Below the pieces are notes generated by a model that saw nothing but the letters and a program-made list of their open reading frames with translations, made no database searches and had not been told where the DNA came from. The position numbers were made by a program, and so were the translations under genes. This document shows, in pieces, positions 1 through 11,564 of a stretch of DNA of 64,000 bases (its first letter is position 1; the number at the start of each line of letters is the position of its first letter). The stretch is from Anaeramoeba ignava (Eukaryota > Metamonada > Anaeramoebidae), in assembly GCA_028826165.1 (NCBI GenBank), contig JAPDFW010000138.1, forward strand, positions 1 to 64,000, in the 5' to 3' direction.

Positions 1-3000
1 AATACAAGATGATGACCAAATAAGTCCTGGTGGAATTTCACTTCCTTTGTTTGGTAATCTTCTCCATCTTATTGTATCTGAAAAGGATATCAAAAAGAAT
101 TTTAATTTTAATTTTTAATTTTGATTTTGATTTTAAATTTTTGATTTTAATTTTAATTTTAATTTTAATTTTAATTTTGATTTTGATTTTCATTTAAATT
201 TAATTTTAATTTTTAATTTTAATTTTAATTTTAATTTTAAATTTTAATTTTAAATTTAAATTTTAATTTTTAATTTTAATTTTAATTTTAATTTTAATTT
301 AAATTTAAATTTTTAATTTTAATTTTAATTTTAATTTTAATTTGATTTTTAATTATAATTTTTAATTTTAATTTAATTTTAATTTTGATTTTCATTTTAA
401 TTTTAATTTTGATTTTAATTTTAATTTTAATTTTAATTTTGATTTTAAATTTTGATTTTAATTTTAATTTTTGATTTTAATTTTAATTTTGATTTTGATT
501 TTAATTTTAATTTTAATTTTGATTTTAATTTTTGATTTTAATTTTAATTTTAATTTTAATTTTAATTTTAATTTTAATTTTAATTTTAATTTTGATTTTA
601 ATTTTGATTTTAATTTTAATTTTAATTTTAATTTTAAATTTTTGATTTTAATTTTTGATTTTGATTTTAATTTTAATTTTAATTTTAATTTTAATTTAAA
701 TTTTAATTTTGATTTTAATTTTAATTTTAAATTTTATTTTTAATTTTAATTTTAATTTTAATTTTAATTTTAATTTTAATTTTGATTTTAATTTTTGATT
801 TTAATTTCATTTTAATTTTAATTTTAATTTTTGATTTCAATTTTAATTTTAATTTTAATTTTAATTTTATAAATGAATTTTGATTTTGATTTCTACCCAA
901 TAAATCAATTTCATGTTCATTAAAATCATTTATAACAGTAACAAAAGTATCAACTAAAAAAGTTTTTTCAGTTTCATCATGACAAAAAATAAAAATTTCA
1001 GCAGGAAATAAAATAATCCACATTGGATCATTTTTCTTAACAGTAATTATAAGATTTCGAATATAAATTAAATGTCTTTTAGTTAATCTTCCTTCTTTTC
1101 TTCTTTTAGCAAATAAAGCAATATCATTAAATAAGAAAAGAATTAAAGTACTTTTTCTTTGCTGATAAAAAATATTAACTTTCTTTTCGAAAATTAGTTT
1201 TCTTCCATATTCAGCTAAAACCTAATTTAAAAAATTATTCATCAATATAAATTTATATTGATTAGAAAGAATATCAACAAAATAATGTCTATTTAATCTT
1301 AATTATTTTGATTTTTTTACAATTTTTTCTTCTTTGAATTGTTTCTCAATTGAGAGTAATTTTTCAAACATTTCTGATTCTGCTTTATTTCTATTTACTT
1401 GTTGTGCAACTTCATTAATTTTTTCTAATGCTTGAGTTAAAAATTGGAAGTCTGGATGTTGAGGTTCTGTATATTTCAAAAAACCCTAAAAAAATATTGA
1501 ATATTAAATATTGAATTAAATATTGAATTGAATTGAATTGAATTGAATATTAAATTGAATATTGAATATTGAATTGAATATTAAATTAAATTGAATATTA
1601 AATTGAATTAAATTAAATTGAACATTAAATTGAATATTGATTTAAAAATTGAATTGAATTGAATTAAAAATTGAATTGAATTGAATTAAATATTGAATTA
1701 AATTGAATTAAATTGAATTGAATTAAATTGAATTGAATTGAATTGAATATTGAATTGAATTGAATTGAATTGAATTGAATTGAAATACCTCAAAAAGTAA
1801 TGAATAACGAGGAATTCTTTGAACAGGAGTAATAAGTAAAGTTTGTAAATCTAAACGTTTAATAAGAGGATCAGCAGCAATTTTTGCAAGTAATTTTGCA
1901 ATTGAAGAATTTTTCATGCAAGCATCTAAAATTTTATAAGCATTATCATAATTATTAACATAATGACTATAAGGTTTAATAAAAATAGGAATAAAATCTG
2001 ATAAAATATCTCCATAATAAAATATATTAGGATCACTTTTTCTTGCTAAAAGTTTTTCATAAAAAAGTGTATTAACTTGATAAAGTTGTTCTGAATTCGA
2101 AAATATTTGATCTAGTAATTCGTTTTTAACTAATTTTTTCTCTTTTAATGGTTTTCTATAATATGTATGCATTAAAGCAATATGATGAAGATAGTTTTTT
2201 TCCGTTTCAATTAATTCATTTAATAAAGCTCTTTTTTTAATTGCCGGTCGAAATTCCTCTATTTAATTTTAATTTTAAATTTAATTTTAATTTTAATATT
2301 TATATTTAATTTAAATTTTAATTTTAATTTTAATTTTGATTTTAAATTTAATTTTAATTTTAATATTGATTTTAATTTTAATTTTCATTTTGATTTTAAT
2401 TTAAATTTTAATTTTAATTTTAATTTAAATTTTAATTTTAATTTTTAATTTTATAAATGGATTTTGATTTTAATTTTAATTTTAATTTTGATTTTCAATT
2501 TTAATTTTGATTTTAATTTTAATTTTATAAATGAATTTTAATTTTAATTTTAATTTTATTTTTAATTTTAATTTTAATTTTTAATTTTAATTTTTAATTT
2601 TGAAATTTGTTTGTAATAATGATTGTAATTTTGAATTGAATTTTTGAATTGAATTTTTGAATTGAAATTTTAAATTTCAAAATTCAATAATTAAAAAAGA
2701 AAAAAGTTTTTGGATAAATTTTAATTTACGACAAGTTAATAATCTTTTTCGATCAAGAAAACCTCTACAAATTTTTTGTATTTGAATAGCTGCATTGTTT
2801 CTTTGAATTTCTTTTGGATCTTGAATTTTTTCTTTTGGTTTTTCAATTAAATTTTTAACTTCAGAAAGAATTTCTTGTAATTGATTTGTTGGCCTTCTTT
2901 TGCCACTATGAAGCAATTTTTTTTCTTCTGAATCTTCTTTTTCAATTTTAATTGGCTCAGAAATTGCTTTTCCAACTGGTTGAAAATTTTTTTGTTCAAG

Positions 3001-3012
3001 ATATTTTTGCAT
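1..3012 (-). CDS. IQ-motif RhoGEF (DH-PH), 3' partial
   Basis: Probable guanine-nucleotide exchange factor for a Rho-family GTPase, acting at membranes or the actin cortex. Five exons read on the minus strand: 3012-2730, 2258-1789, 1485-1321, 1221-897 and 77-1, continuing past the left edge. Every junction is GT-AG and the phases agree (1, 0, 0, 1). Exon 1 carries an IQ motif (AAIQIQKICRGFLDRKRLL), a calmodulin-binding signature. The DH domain starts at RALLNELIETEKNYLHHI, as in Dbl proteins, and includes LLITPVQRIPRYSLLFE joined across an intron to GFLKYTEPQHPDFQFL. The PH domain follows from VLAEYGRKLIFEKKVNIF with LILFLFNDIALFAKRR, and its end reads WRRLPNKGSEIPPG in the last exon. Two introns (78-896 and 2259-2729) are TTTTAA-type simple repeat. 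The start at 3012 is the first ATG after a T-rich leader. The GTPase target cannot be read from the sequence. Confidence 0.88.
78..896 (-). repeat. Simple-repeat intron of the RhoGEF gene
   Basis: About 820 bp of irregular hexanucleotide repeat (TTTTAA/TTTTGA on the plus strand) between splice donor GTAGAAAT at 896 and acceptor CTTTTCAG at 78. It splits the PH domain at a phase-1 codon. Long apparent reading frames here alternate only I/L/K or F/N/D and are artefacts. The motif TTCATTTATAAAATTAAA (gene sense) lies about 20 nt inside the donor. Confidence 0.85.
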
Positions 3013-3443
3013 ATTTTGAAGAAAGAAAAAAAAAATTAAAACAAAAAAAAATGATTTTTTTAAATTGGAATTTTTTCCACTTTTTCTTTAATTTTTTAAT
3101 TTTAATTTTGAATTTAATTTCATTAATAATTTTTAAATTTTAATTTTAATTTTAATTTTGAATTTTGATTTTAATTTTAATTTTAATTTTAATTTGATTT
3201 TTAATTTTAATTTTGAATTTAATTTCATTAATAATTTTTAAATTTTAATTTTAATTTTAATTTTAATTTTAATTTTAATTTTAATTTTAATTTTGAATTT
3301 AATTTTAATTTTAATTTTAATTTTAATTTTAATTTTGATTTTAATTTTTGATTTTGATTTTAATTTTAATTTTAATTTTAATTTTAATTTTGATTTTAAT
3401 TTTAATTTTGATTTTAATTTTAATTTTGATTTTAATTTTAATT

Positions 3444-5228
3444 TTAATTATTAAATTTGTTAATTAATAAATCAAATAAATTTGGATTTGTTTGATTTAA
3501 TTGAAAATAATCAATTCCAATTTGAATTTCATTAATTATTTCTTGTGTAATTTCAATTCCTTCTTTGATTTGATTTGAATAAATCCAATATTCAAATATT
3601 TGAAATGATTTATTACTTAATTCACTATAATCTGTAACTTTATTAGAAGTATCATTTGTTACAGATAAAAACATTCCTCGATATAATTCACTTCTCATTA
3701 TTAATATTAATTTTGGAAATTTATACTGTTTTTCTTTTCTTTCAATTATAAAATCTTTTTCATTTTCATTTTCATTTAAATAAATTCTTTTCATTGTTTC
3801 TTCAATTTTTTCATTTGAATTTATAATTTCTTTAATTTCAAAATATAATTTTGGATTTATTTTGGAATTGTTTGAATAAATCATTTCAAATATTTGATTT
3901 GATTCTTTAATTGATTTTTTTGAAATAATTTCTTGAAGTTTTTCAATTTCATTTTGATTTTGTTTTAATCTATATTTCAATATTAATTTATGAGCTTCAA
4001 TTATTTCTCCATTTTCTGTTTTAAATGAAATATCACAAAATTCTTTTCTTCTAAATAATTTTATCAAATCTTCTTCAAGATTGGAAAAAGGAGAAAGGAA
4101 AGGAGAATAATAAAGAAATGATTTGTAAGCACAACAAGAAATATGATAATTAGAAATTTCTTCATTAAATCTTAATTCAGGAAATTCAATTTGAATAGGA
4201 ACTAATTGATTTTTTATATTTCCAGTTCCTAATTGATGAAAAAAATTATTTCCAAAACCTATTAATTTTGGTTTGGAAGTTAAAATCAAAGTATGATTAT
4301 ATCCACAAGAAATTTCAAGAATATTATCATCATCTTCAAATAAAGATGATTTGATTTCAGTAAATTCATAAGTATTTCCATTTTTGCCAAGTCCATTATA
4401 TTCCCCAAATCCACATGAATAAAGTTTTCTTTTTGGATTTTGATTTTGATTTTCATTTTCAATCAGCATTATTGAATGGTCATATCCACATTGAATATCA
4501 ATTATTTTGCCTTTTGGAATATTTTGGATTTTAGTTAATTTATCGATTGTTTCATCTTTTCTTCTTGATTCTCTTAATCCAAATTTACCATATTCATTAT
4601 ATCCACATCCAAATAATTCTTGATTTGAATTTAAAAGGAAAACACGATTTGAATAATTTCCTGAAAATATTTTAGAAACATTTTTCATCATTAAGATTGG
4701 TTTTTCTATTTTTTTAAGTGTTTTAGAATCAACACCAAGTTGAGAATATTGATTTGAACCAATTCCATAAGCATTTTGATTTGAAGTTAATAAGTAAATT
4801 GAAGTATATCCAGTAACAATATCTTGAATTATTCTATCATTTGTATCTTCAATTAATGATGAAATATTGATAAATTCATTTGAATTATTTGGATTAATAT
4901 CTTTTCCTTTGGCAAATACATTTCCTTCTTTTGTTAAAATAGCTTCATTTTGAGAACCAACAGTTACTTTTTGAATATTTTCTTCAATTTGGATTTTTTC
5001 AGGATTTTGATTTGAATCATTTAAATAATATTCATTTAAATATTCTATTGCTTTTCCATTTTCAAAAAGGAAAATTGTTGAATAATTTCCTGATGAAATT
5101 TGTTTAATTTGTTTTTCATTTTCATTTTCATTTTCAAATTTAAATTGAATTGGTTTTGTTATTTTATTTGGTTCATTTTTGAAAAGTTTTGGCTTATTAT
5201 TTAAACCAAAAAATAAAATTTCATTCAT
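3444..5228 (-). CDS. RCC1-repeat protein with tandem BTB domains
   Basis: Single-exon gene, 594 residues. Residues 1 to about 370 hold RCC1-type beta-propeller repeats, seen as recurring GYTSIYLLTSNQNAYGIGSNQYSQLG, FGCGYNEYGKFGL and ISCGYNHTLILTSKPKLIGFGNNFFHQLG-like blades. A degenerate BTB follows (about 385-470, FCDISFKTENGEIIEAHKL), then a second BTB-like segment (about 485-590, DFIIERKEKQYKFPKLILI). RCC1-BTB proteins usually act as scaffolds or cullin-3 adaptors; the target is unknown. Start is the ATG at 5228 after a TGAAAAAAATG-rich leader. The stop at 3444 is followed by TTTTAA repeat shared with the 5' side of the RhoGEF gene. Catalytic Ran-GEF activity is unlikely because of the divergence and the fusion. 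Confidence 0.88.
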   Translation of the reverse strand: MNEILFFGLNNKPKLFKNEPNKITKPIQFKFENENENEKQIKQISSGNYSTIFLFENGKAIEYLNEYYLNDSNQNPEKIQIEENIQKVTVGSQNEAILTKEGNVFAKGKDINPNNSNEFINISSLIEDTNDRIIQDIVTGYTSIYLLTSNQNAYGIGSNQYSQLGVDSKTLKKIEKPILMMKNVSKIFSGNYSNRVFLLNSNQELFGCGYNEYGKFGLRESRRKDETIDKLTKIQNIPKGKIIDIQCGYDHSIMLIENENQNQNPKRKLYSCGFGEYNGLGKNGNTYEFTEIKSSLFEDDDNILEISCGYNHTLILTSKPKLIGFGNNFFHQLGTGNIKNQLVPIQIEFPELRFNEEISNYHISCCAYKSFLYYSPFLSPFSNLEEDLIKLFRRKEFCDISFKTENGEIIEAHKLILKYRLKQNQNEIEKLQEIISKKSIKESNQIFEMIYSNNSKINPKLYFEIKEIINSNEKIEETMKRIYLNENENEKDFIIERKEKQYKFPKLILIMRSELYRGMFLSVTNDTSNKVTDYSELSNKSFQIFEYWIYSNQIKEGIEITQEIINEIQIGIDYFQLNQTNPNLFDLLINKFNN

Positions 5229-5279
5229 TTTTAAAAAGAAAAAAAATGAAAAAAATGAAAAAATGAAAAAAAAAGAAAA

Positions 5280-8200
5280 TTAAATGAAATAAGTCTCAAG
5301 TTCATCAACTTCCCATTTATTTTGACAACCAGCTAAATAACTTGTTGCTTCTTCTGTATTAAATTGAATTCCATTAGGTAGTTTGTAACTGCTTCCAAAC
5401 CCTGAATATCCATATTTTAAATTAGAAAATAACTCGATATCACCTGTAAATATTTTAATAAAAAAAATGATTATGTTATTTATTTATTAATTTAATGTTA
5501 ATTTTGATAAAAATTTTTGATTAAACTAAAATAATTTACTATCTATTTCCATAAAGATAAATATATAATTTTAATAAAAATTTAATTTATTAAATCAAAA
5601 TCATTTACCCTCTATTTTCATAAAGATATTTAATTTTCATTATTTATTCAATGAATTTTAATTATAATAACAAGATTAAATAAATATTATATTTACTTCC
5701 AAAAACGGCAACTTTGCTTAATTGATACTTAATAGCATATTTTTCATAATAATTTTGAAGTGGGAATTTCTTTGGATTTCGATCTCCTTTATCATTTCTT
5801 AATGAAAAAATAAATGCATTTAGATCTGGAATATATCCCTCTTCCTTTCTTCTATCTTTTTTTCTCCATTTTAATTTATCAGTTGTAAATCCAACTTCAG
5901 TAAAACCTCCAAAAATAAAATTATCTTTTGTTTTGATAATAATTAATGTTTTTCCTTTATCATCACAACTTTTGTGCCATTTTTGAGAATTAAATCCATC
6001 ATTTTTTGCTGAAAATCCTTTTTTCATTTTAGAAAAAAAATCATTATCATTTATCCATCTTTGTAATTTATAAATATATTCTCTATCTTGAATAATTTCT
6101 GAATTGGAAAAAATCTTTTCTAATCCCATTTCTTGTTTCATTTTCTCAATTTCTGCTTTTAAATTTTGATTCTCTTTTTCTTTGTTTTGAATTTCTGATT
6201 TCAAATCTTGATTATCTCTTTCTTCATTTTTCTTTCTATTTCCTTGTTTTTCGATTTCTTCTTCTAATTTCTTGATTTTTTGATCTTTCTCTTCAATTCT
6301 CCTGTTTTTCTCTTGATTTTCTTTTGATTTTTCTTCAATAGTTTGTTTATGCAAATCTAGTTGAGAGTTATGAAACTGTGAAATTCCATCAAGAAATGTC
6401 TTTGTTTGTTCTTTTTGTGTTTCAATTTGTAAATTCAATTTGGAAATCTCTTTTTCTTTCTTCTCAGTTTCTTGATTTAATTTTTCAACTTCTAATTTCA
6501 AATTCAAAATCTCTTTTTCTTTCTTCTCATTTTCTTCATTTTTGTTTTCAACTTCTAATTTCAAATTCAAAATTTCTTTTTGTTGCTTTTGATTTTCTTG
6601 ATGTTTGTTTTCATTTTCTTGTTTTAATTTTGTGATTTCTTCTTGTTGTTTTTGATTTTCTAATTTCAAATTCAAAATCTCTTTTTCTTTCTTCTCATTT
6701 TCTTCATTTTTCTTTCCATTTGTTTTTCTTTCTCAACAAATTCTAATTGTGTTTTTAAAAATTTGAGAAATTTTTCTCGAGAAGTGTTTCTGTTTCTTGA
6801 TCTTGAATTTTATAATTCTTGACTAATGTGATTAAATCAAAAATTGATTTTTGTTTGGAAATCATTTCAAATGATAAATTAAAAGCTAAAGAATTGGATT
6901 TATCACATAAAAGTGCCTTCTTAAATTCCTCAATAGCTTTATCGTTTTCTTTTTTTTTAGAATAAATTTGCCCAATTTTGATGTGAATTAAACATTCATT
7001 CGATTTATCTTGTTTTAAATTATAAAAAGAAAGGCAAGTTTTTGAAGCGCTTCAAGATAATCTGGATTCATTTCTAAAACTTTATTCAAATATTCAATAG
7101 CTTTTGAATAGTTATTTTTTGTCAAATAACAATTTGCTTTTTTAAAATACCAATTTGGTGTTTCTTTATGATTTCCAAGTGCTTCTTCTGCTAAAATTAG
7201 AAGCGAATAAACTTCTAAATAAAGATTTGTTGTTGTTGTATCTTTATTTGAATTCCCTTCTTCGATTTGGATTAAAATATCCTTCGTTTTTTGAGGATTT
7301 TGTTCAAGATAAATTCTGGAAAGTGAAATATTTGTTTCTAAAATTTTTGAAGTTGAATTGCTAGTAGAATAAATTTCTTTTAAAATCAATAAAGCGTTTT
7401 CAATTAAATTCGGATTTGTTGTCAGTTTAAACGATTTTGTTAATAATTGTTCTGCTTCTCTGTATTCTCTTTGTTTAAAGAGAATTTCTCCTTTTGCAAA
7501 TTGTTGTTTAGCAAGTTCTTCTGGAATTCTTAATTCTTTTTCTAAAAGGGAAATTTGTAAATTAATAATTTGTAAATTTTCTGGTTCTAATTTTCTTGCG
7601 AATTCAAGAATTTTATAAGCGATATCGGAATTTGATTGTTTAATTTCTAGAGATTTGGTTACGCATTTTGAGATTTTTTCTGTTTTCCATTTTTCAATTT
7701 CAGATTTCAAATCCAAATTAGGTTGAACAAATTTAGGATCAATTCTTTCATTTTTTTCAGGAATAGTTGGATTTTCTGGATTTTCTTGAATAATTTTCTC
7801 AATATATTTTCTTTCATAAGTTCTTCCATTCACCAAAACTGGATCTTGAAGAATTTTATTTGATTCAAGTTTGTTTTCATAGTTTGTGGGTATTTTCATG
7901 AACTTCTCCAATTTTTTGATGTTGATGGAACTCTCATTTTTTGCTTCAATTTGATTTGTTATCAGAAATGTTGTTCCAACTGACTCATTCAATACAGTTT
8001 TGATCAAATTTAAAAACTGAATTACAAAATTTCCTGGATAATCGCAATAAGATTCAAATTGTGAGAAATTAATTTCATTTGCTTCTGAATTTAAAGAATC
8101 AAATATTTGCTCAATTTTTAAATCAATTTCGTTTTTGGCAACTAATTCTTCAATTACATTATAAAACTTCTTTTTTTCTTCTTCATTTAAATTGATTAGA

Positions 8201-9253
8201 TATTCTTGAAGAGATCCAACAATTTTTTTGGATTGTAAACAAGTTATCAGGAAATAGAAATCATGGATAGCTTTTGTTAATTCTTCTTTATCTAAAAATT
8301 TGTTGTTATCTCTATTTCAAACAAAAAGAAGGAATAAATCCAAAGAAATTTATTCTATTATAATTGAATTGTTGTTTTCAATTTATATTTAATTACAAAT
8401 CCCAAGAAGTAAATAGAATTTTAATTTGGTAATTCCAATCACTTATTGAAAATTCAAGAATTTCTTTCATAATTTTTTCAAAATTAATCGGATCTTCAGC
8501 TTTTCTATTTTCAATAAAAAATGAATCAAAAATGAATCAGTCTAATTATCAATTTGTAAAAGGAGATACTTACAGTTGAAATATTCCACAAATAATTTCT
8601 CCACTTTTCTTTTCAAGTCCAAATCTCTGTTCAATAAATCCCAAATTGGTTTTTTCATATTCAAATATTATTTGATTTCTTGGTTCATCAATTTTTTGGA
8701 TTTGATTTCGTTGAATTTCTTGAGATAAATTTTGAAGATATTTTTGAGTTTTTGCATCATTGCTTTGTTGATCATTCCTCATTTCCTTAAAAAGTTTAGC
8801 AAGATCTTGAATATCGGTATGAGTTAATATAGTTAAATCCATATTCAAATCCCCAATATAACTATCTAATCTAATTGATTCCTCTTGAAATGCTTTTTGT
8901 TTTTTTTTTGATGTAAAAAATTTCTTTACTTTTGATTCTGTATCATATTTTTTTAACATTTCTTGTATTTTTTTCAAAGTTTCATTAACGTTTTCTAATG
9001 TTGAAAAAAGAAACTTAGATGTTTGAATTTGTTTAATTTCTATTTTATTATTTTTTATTTTTTTTTGAATTAAATTATCCAATTTATTTTCCCTTTTTTT
9101 TTTTTGCTTTTTTTTACCTTCTATTGGGTTTTTGAGAGCATCTATTCTTTGAAGTAATCTCTTAACTTCATCAATATTCTCTTTATATGAATCATATCTT
9201 TTTTTAAAGAACCCAATAATAGAAGTAATTGATTGAATAATTTCAGATGCCAT
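5280..9253 (-). CDS. MLKL-like bundle/EF-hand/U-box/TPR/TLDc protein, copy 1 (frame-broken)
   Basis: Multi-domain gene read as exons 9253-8574, 8504-8397, 8311-5697 and 5443-5280 with matching phases; about 1190 codons. Order: an N-terminal helical bundle resembling the MLKL/HeLo-type domain (KKYDTESKVKKFFTSKKKQ then RLDSYIGDLNMDLTIL); an EF-hand built across an intron (SWDLDNNKFLDKEEL); a U-box-like domain (ILQDPVLVNGRTYERKYIEK ... LKSEIEKWK); TPR-type helical repeats; a long E/K/N/Q coiled coil; and a C-terminal TLDc domain (GFSAKNDGFNSQKWHKSCDD, NFIFGGFTEVGF, AFIFSLRNDKGDR). The reading frame breaks at least four times by one base between about 6735 and 7035, mostly in A runs, where copy 2 (11565-15856) is open. 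This is either a decaying copy or uncorrected homopolymer error. The ATG at 9253 follows a T-rich (TTTTTTCA) leader. Function is inferred from domains only. Confidence 0.72.
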
Positions 9254-10946
9254 AATTAACAAAAAAAAAATGAAAAAAAAATGAAAAAAAAATTTTTTTT
9301 TATTCCAATTTATTTAAAATAATTTATTTATTAAAATAATATAAAACTATTCCAAATATTTTAATAAAATTGATAAAATATTTTAATAAAGAAAAAAAAT
9401 GAATTGAAACCTATTTTAATAATAATTTAATTATGGAAACTATATAAAAATTAATTTTAAAAATAATTTAATTATTAAAATATTATTTTTTAATTTAAAT
9501 TTATTTATATTTTATTATTAAATATTTTTATAAAGAAAAAAAAATGAATTGAAATCTATTTTAATAATAATTTAATTATAAAAACTATATAAAAATTAAT
9601 TTTAAAAATAATTTAATTATTAGAATAATATTTTTTAATTTAATTTTATTTATATTTTATTATTAAATATTTTTAATTAATTTATTATTTAAATTTTAAA
9701 TAGATTTAATTAAAATTAAATTATAGAAATTATATAAAAATTAATTTTAAAAATAATTTAATTATTAAAATAATATAAAACTATTCCCAATATTTTAATA
9801 AAATTGATAAAATATTTTAATAAAGAAAAAAAATGAATTGAAACCTATTTTAATAATAATTTAATTATAAAAACTATATAAAAATTAATTTTAAAAATAA
9901 TTTAATTATTAAAATAATATTTTTAATTTAAAATTATTTATATTTTTTATTAAATATTTTTAATTAATTTATTATTTAAATTTTAAATAGATTTAATTAA
10001 ATTTAAATTATGAAAATTATATAAAAATTAATTTTAAAAATAATTTAATTATTAAAATAATATTTTTAATTTAAAATTATTTATATTTTATTATTAAATA
10101 TTTTAATAAAGAAAAAAAATGAATTGAAACCTATTTTAATAATAAATTAATTTGGAATTTATTCTATTTTATATATTTTATTAATTTTTATTTATTTAGA
10201 ATAATATTTTTTAATTTAAAATTAATTATATTTCTTTATTAAATAATTTTAAATTGATTTTTCTTATTTTAATATTTTAATAAAAGAATCCAAATTTAAT
10301 TATAATTAAATTCTATTTCCAATTTTTATTTTAATTTATTAAAATTAATTAAATAAAAATAATTATAAAATTAAATTCATTTCACTTCTTAATTTATTTA
10401 TAATTTAAATAAAAACTTTTTTCCATTTTTTTTTTTTAAAATAAAATAAAAAGCAAAAAATAAAATAAATAAAAAGTTTTTGGAGAAGCAAAAGCAAAAA
10501 TAAAATCAATAAAAAGAAAAGAACATAATTTTTTATGTTATTGAAAAGAATCAATAATTTCTTTTATTTTTTAATTTAATTTTTAATTATTTAAACTCAA
10601 TTTCAAAAATTTGGACAATTTATTCCAAAAAAATATAAATAAATAAATATAAACAAAAGAAATAAAAATACTGTCCGTTTTTTAAATAATTAAAATTAGA
10701 TCAATAAGAAAAGGAAAAGAAATAAATATTTGTTTTATTTTGTTTTGGTTTTATTTTGTTTGTTTTATTTATGATCCTCTTTTTAATTTAAAATTGGACA
10801 AAAAAAATAATTTTTTTTATTAAAAAAATATTGCCTGCATTTTAATAAATAAAGAAATTGGACTTTAAAAGAAAAAAAAACTAAATAGAATAAAGTTCAT
10901 TTTTTTTTCATTTGGAAAAAATTTTTTTAAAAAACACAAAAAAAAG
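9254..10946. repeat. AT-rich divergent intergenic region, unit 1
   Basis: About 1.7 kb between the start of the large TLDc gene and the EF-hand gene, with no reading frame that looks real. The left part contains several imperfect copies of a block starting AAAATGAATTGAAACC and running through TATATAAAAATTAATT, spaced roughly 140-290 bp. The right 550 bp is less repetitive, includes ACTGTCCGTTTT near 10,670, and is nearly identical to 17,030-17,578. This is the shared upstream region of two divergent genes and presumably holds both promoters. Confidence 0.7.
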
Positions 10947-11372
10947 ATGGCAATTACTGAAAAACAAATCAAAGCAACATTTGATGCTATTGATACTGAT
11001 AAAAGTGGAAAACTTGATAAGAAAGAATTCACAACTTTTTGCAAAAGATTTGGAAATCGATTTTCAGATTGGGAAATTAACTTAATGATTAAAATTGCAG
11101 ATAAAGATGGAGATGGAATTTCTTATTCTGAATTCAAACATTATGTTCTTGATGATCATTCACATCCTTCCAAAGATGATTTAAAAAAGATTTTCAAAGC
11201 TTGTGATTTGGATGGAAATGGAACAGTTAGTAAAGGTGAAATTATGCAAGTTTCTCGTTTTTTACGTCGACCAATGACTGAACAACAAGCGAATCAATTT
11301 ATGGATAAATATGATACTGATAAATCTGGAAGTCTCAAATGGAAAGAATTCAAAAAAATATGGATCAAATAA
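10947..11372 (+). CDS. Calmodulin-like four-EF-hand protein, copy 1
   Basis: Intronless, 141 residues, probable cytosolic Ca2+ sensor. Loops 1, 3 and 4 are canonical 12-residue EF-hand loops (DTDKSGKLDKKE, DLDGNGTVSKGE, DTDKSGSLKWKE). Loop 2 (DKDGDGISYSEF) is one residue short of the pattern, so its calcium binding may be altered. The length is close to calmodulin, but the sequence is too divergent to call it calmodulin. It is convergent with the large TLDc gene copy 2 (stops 190 bp apart) and divergent from copy 1, which has its own EF-hand. The protein differs from the copy at 17579-18004 at two positions only. A T-rich and TTTTTTTTCATTTGG leader lies just upstream of the ATG. Confidence 0.93.
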   Translation: MAITEKQIKATFDAIDTDKSGKLDKKEFTTFCKRFGNRFSDWEINLMIKIADKDGDGISYSEFKHYVLDDHSHPSKDDLKKIFKACDLDGNGTVSKGEIMQVSRFLRRPMTEQQANQFMDKYDTDKSGSLKWKEFKKIWIK

Positions 11373-11564
11373 TTTCTTTTTTTTTTCTTTTCAATTCTTT
11401 TTTTTTCTTTCTAATTTTTGAATTCCTTTTTTTTTTCTTCTTATTCAAACAAATTCAAACATTAAAAAAAGTTTCTTCCTTCTCAATTCTTTTATTTCCT
11501 TTTTATTTTCTTATTAGTTTATTAATTTTTAATTTGAATTGTTTTCTTATTTATTAATTAATTT

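Noticed and set aside
471-743. Open frames of alternating residues in TTTTAA arrays, here and at 24,068, 32,000, 35,150, 37,900, 50,000 and 61,500
   Set aside because: They arise because hexamer repeats lack stop codons in some frames, on both strands at once; most lie in introns or intergenic arrays.
78-896. A rule that intron arrays are always A-rich on the transcribed-sense strand
   Set aside because: It holds for RhoGEF, TMEM214-like, Rab and USP introns but fails for phospholipase B, the TFIIIC-like gene and TLDc copy 2.
7015-8007. Separate U-box/TPR gene starting near 8,007 and separate coiled-coil/TLDc gene at 5,662-6,675
   Set aside because: Upstream exons and the paralogous unit show they are parts of one large gene split by frame breaks; the apparent start at 8,007 is a TTG.
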